Positions 62,301 through 64,000 of a stretch of 64,000 bases of DNA are shown here, in pieces (positions within the stretch are counted from its first letter, which is position 1; each line of letters begins with the position of its first letter). Origin of the DNA: Toxoplasma gondii ME49 (taxonomy: Eukaryota > Apicomplexa > Conoidasida > Eucoccidiorida > Sarcocystidae); contig NC_031476.1 of the NCBI RefSeq assembly GCF_000006565.2, positions 5,951,900-6,015,899 of the forward strand, read 5' to 3'. The translations under genes and the position numbers were made by a program. The notes under the pieces are model-generated. The model searched no databases, was not told the origin of the DNA, and saw only the letters and a list, made by a program, of their open reading frames with translations.

Positions 62301-64000
62301 AGAACTTGCATCTACAGGAGTGGCAGACGCACTGGCATTCGCAGGCGATCTCTTGCTGAAACTCGATCCCCAATTCTCTCGGCGCAAGTTGTCGTCACGA
62401 CCAGACTCTCTCTCCTTCTCCCTCTCCGACCGCATGCGACCCAGGGCACTGAAGAGACGCACACGACAAAGACGAAGGAGGTTAAAAGCGAACCTGAAGT
62501 TTAGAGAAACCGATGGAACGCAGACACGTTAGCAGCTTAAAAAGGCGTCGGGCTCCTTTGTCAACTTGAGAGGCAAGACCTCTGCGCGCTTCCGACAGCG
62601 ACACTCCACACCGTTGAGTAGCTAGCAGCGAAAGGAGACTTAGCGAGGTCTTCTCGAAATCAATTACGCATTTGGACCAGTTTGTACACGCGGCGGGATC
62701 TCGTTTTCGGAGTTTTCTGATGTGGGCCGTTACCTGAACGCGCTCATGGGCTTCGAGGTCTCTCCGCCACCCATCCGGGAGTTCGCGTTCATCGGCATCG
62801 GATTCATGCCAGGCTTCTGAACGCCAAGACAAGGACGCACGCAAAATATGCATGCATGCGAGGAAAGACTGCAGGCGCGCCTGCTGTCACTGAAGTGTGC
62901 AACATGCGCTGGTAATCCAAAAGAACAAAGGAACTTCGGTCTGGCGGCACCAGACCACGGAGATCCAAGGCAAGAGAAGACATGCGCGTGTGATCCAGAA
63001 GAAGTGGAACCCAAAATGCTGAACATCTGAGTTGGCCTCTCCGTGACGTATCTCACCGCCTTCGCGGGGCCGACTCCACGTCTGCTAGTGGCCATCTCCC
63101 AGCCGCCATCGTCGCCTCCGCGGGTGTCGAAGCCTCGTCCCTTGCCGCCGAGGATGCCTGCGCTGTATTGCTGCTGTTGCTGTTCGAGCTGGGCTTGTTG
63201 GTGGAGCTCTGAGAGCCGAGTGGGACCCTCCTTCGTAGCCGCGAACTTCTTTCTCCACTTCTCTGCTCGGTTGTCCAGAACGTCCTTCAAGAGACAGCGA
63301 ACTCGGAAAGGCAGAGACTCATCCTTCTGCAGCTTCTGGACGACCTTGATCCGTTCGCAGAACTCCTCGTAGAACTTCCACTGCAGACACGAAGCGAGAG
63401 AGCGAGCGAGGCAACGCGGGGGTCGAGACAGGCGCGCACAGGTCCAGAGGACGCGCTCGCGGAGATCCGCGAGGACAGCGAGGAAGACCTACGAAGTCTG
63501 TGCGCGTCTGGACGAAAAAGGGAGAAGAAGAGCTCAGTCTTCTGCAAGAGTGATCGACAGAATCTTTCACGCCCGCAGCAGAACCGATGCAGAAACCACT
63601 GATGCCATCGGAACCTGGACCCACCACTTTCTCTGATCGGTTGCTCCCGAGAAGGCGACTGTTCCTCTGTGTCGAAAGATCCCCTCCAGTTGACGTCGCT
63701 GTGCCTCTCGAACTCGGGCCAGGAGGAGCGAAGCCACAACTCCCGCAGTTCGAGAAAACACCAGAGAGGCCATCAGAGAAGACGCGGCCGCCAGGGCATT
63801 CGAAAAACGTGGACATGAGTCTGTGTCGCTTACCTTTGGGTTCTCGAAGAAAGGACCCACAGTGTGGAGGAAGGCGCAGAGTGCCTCCATGTGAGGAACG
63901 CCCTGGTCTTCGCCTCCGGATATGTCGATGCATTCCAGGCGCTTCTGCAGCAGTCTGTCGATACACTCCAGGAGAATCCTGTGAGAAATCATGCGGCTCT
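59337..64000 (-). CDS. EIF4G: Eukaryotic translation initiation factor 4G (eIF4G), C-terminal part; 5' end beyond the window
   Basis: eIF4G is the scaffold that links cap-binding eIF4E, helicase eIF4A and the 43S complex. Nine exons close in phase: >64000-63834, 63380-63057, 62816-62734, 62448-62209, 61574-61517, 61064-60951, 60529-60384, 59882-59743 and 59401-59337. The first two hold the second half of the MIF4G domain: ISHRILLECIDRLLQ, ALCAFLHTVGPFFENPKWKF, LPFRVRCLLKDVLDNRAEKW and the typical following LSELHQQAQLEQQ and GGDDGGWEMATS. Next comes a Ser/Ala/Arg-rich linker (SERERE-type and SSSH segments), then a helical region (KDLVQSMDLNTALEMLKEMN, IFDEWLKYSIEALVADKEHV, AFQLFVQVCQKGILQAEALK) that matches an MA3-like domain, and a short end TSTLDDLKGKL. 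The N-terminal part with any eIF4E- or poly(A)-binding sites lies outside the window. Cytosolic role is inferred from the family. Confidence 0.92.
60128..60180. repeat. TA/CATA microsatellite in an eIF4G intron
   Basis: TACATA and (TA)n units lie in the intron 59883-60383. Confidence 0.8.
60795..60813. repeat. Short TA microsatellite in an eIF4G intron
   Basis: A (TA)n tract lies in the intron 60530-60950; a second TA/TACA run lies at about 60583-60610 in the same intron. Confidence 0.75.

Overview
This is a eukaryotic nuclear window. Every recognisable protein gene is split by canonical GT-AG introns of about 40 to 1,000 bp. There is a single-exon ORF with a long serine run, many TA-type microsatellites inside introns, and a GAPDH with an N-terminal secretory-type leader like the apicoplast isoenzyme. 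Together these point to a tissue-cyst coccidian (Sarcocystidae), most like Toxoplasma gondii or a close relative such as Hammondia or Neospora. The species call is an inference from gene content, not from an alignment.

Layout, left to right. Positions 1-4509 (+): a multi-exon helical/low-complexity protein of unknown function, open at the left edge. 5757-8320 (-): a three-exon gene for a multi-pass membrane protein, convergent with the first. 8321-11589: no gene seen. 11590-16090 (-): a nine-exon gene for the 26S proteasome lid subunit Rpn8/PSMD7. 16091-18262: the divergent promoter region. 18263-26270 (+): a divergent actin-related protein spread over about eleven exons. 28088-28596 (-): two identical tRNA-Lys(UUU) genes. 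30427-35667 (+): a 1,746-codon single-exon ORF with coiled coils and a polyserine tract. 38269-48095 (-): a 14-exon Crooked-neck/Clf1/Syf3 HAT-repeat splicing factor. 51744-55658 (-): an apicoplast-type GAPDH (GAPDH2) with a roughly 640-residue N-terminal extension. 59337-64000 (-): the 3' half of an eIF4G gene that runs off the right edge.

The genes do not form one pathway. They are mainly housekeeping functions: protein turnover (Rpn8), splicing (Crn), translation initiation (eIF4G, tRNA-Lys) and plastid carbon metabolism (GAPDH2). Two lineage-specific proteins and a divergent actin-related protein complete the set. The last three protein genes are tandem on the minus strand; Rpn8 and the actin-related gene are divergent across 2.2 kb.

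Exon boundaries were read by eye from homology, splice consensus and phase. For Rpn8, Crn, GAPDH2 and eIF4G all phases close without a frame error, so those models are firm. The actin-related gene has one unresolved internal exon, and the first gene has an unresolved last exon. No CRISPR array, insertion sequence or prokaryotic system was seen.
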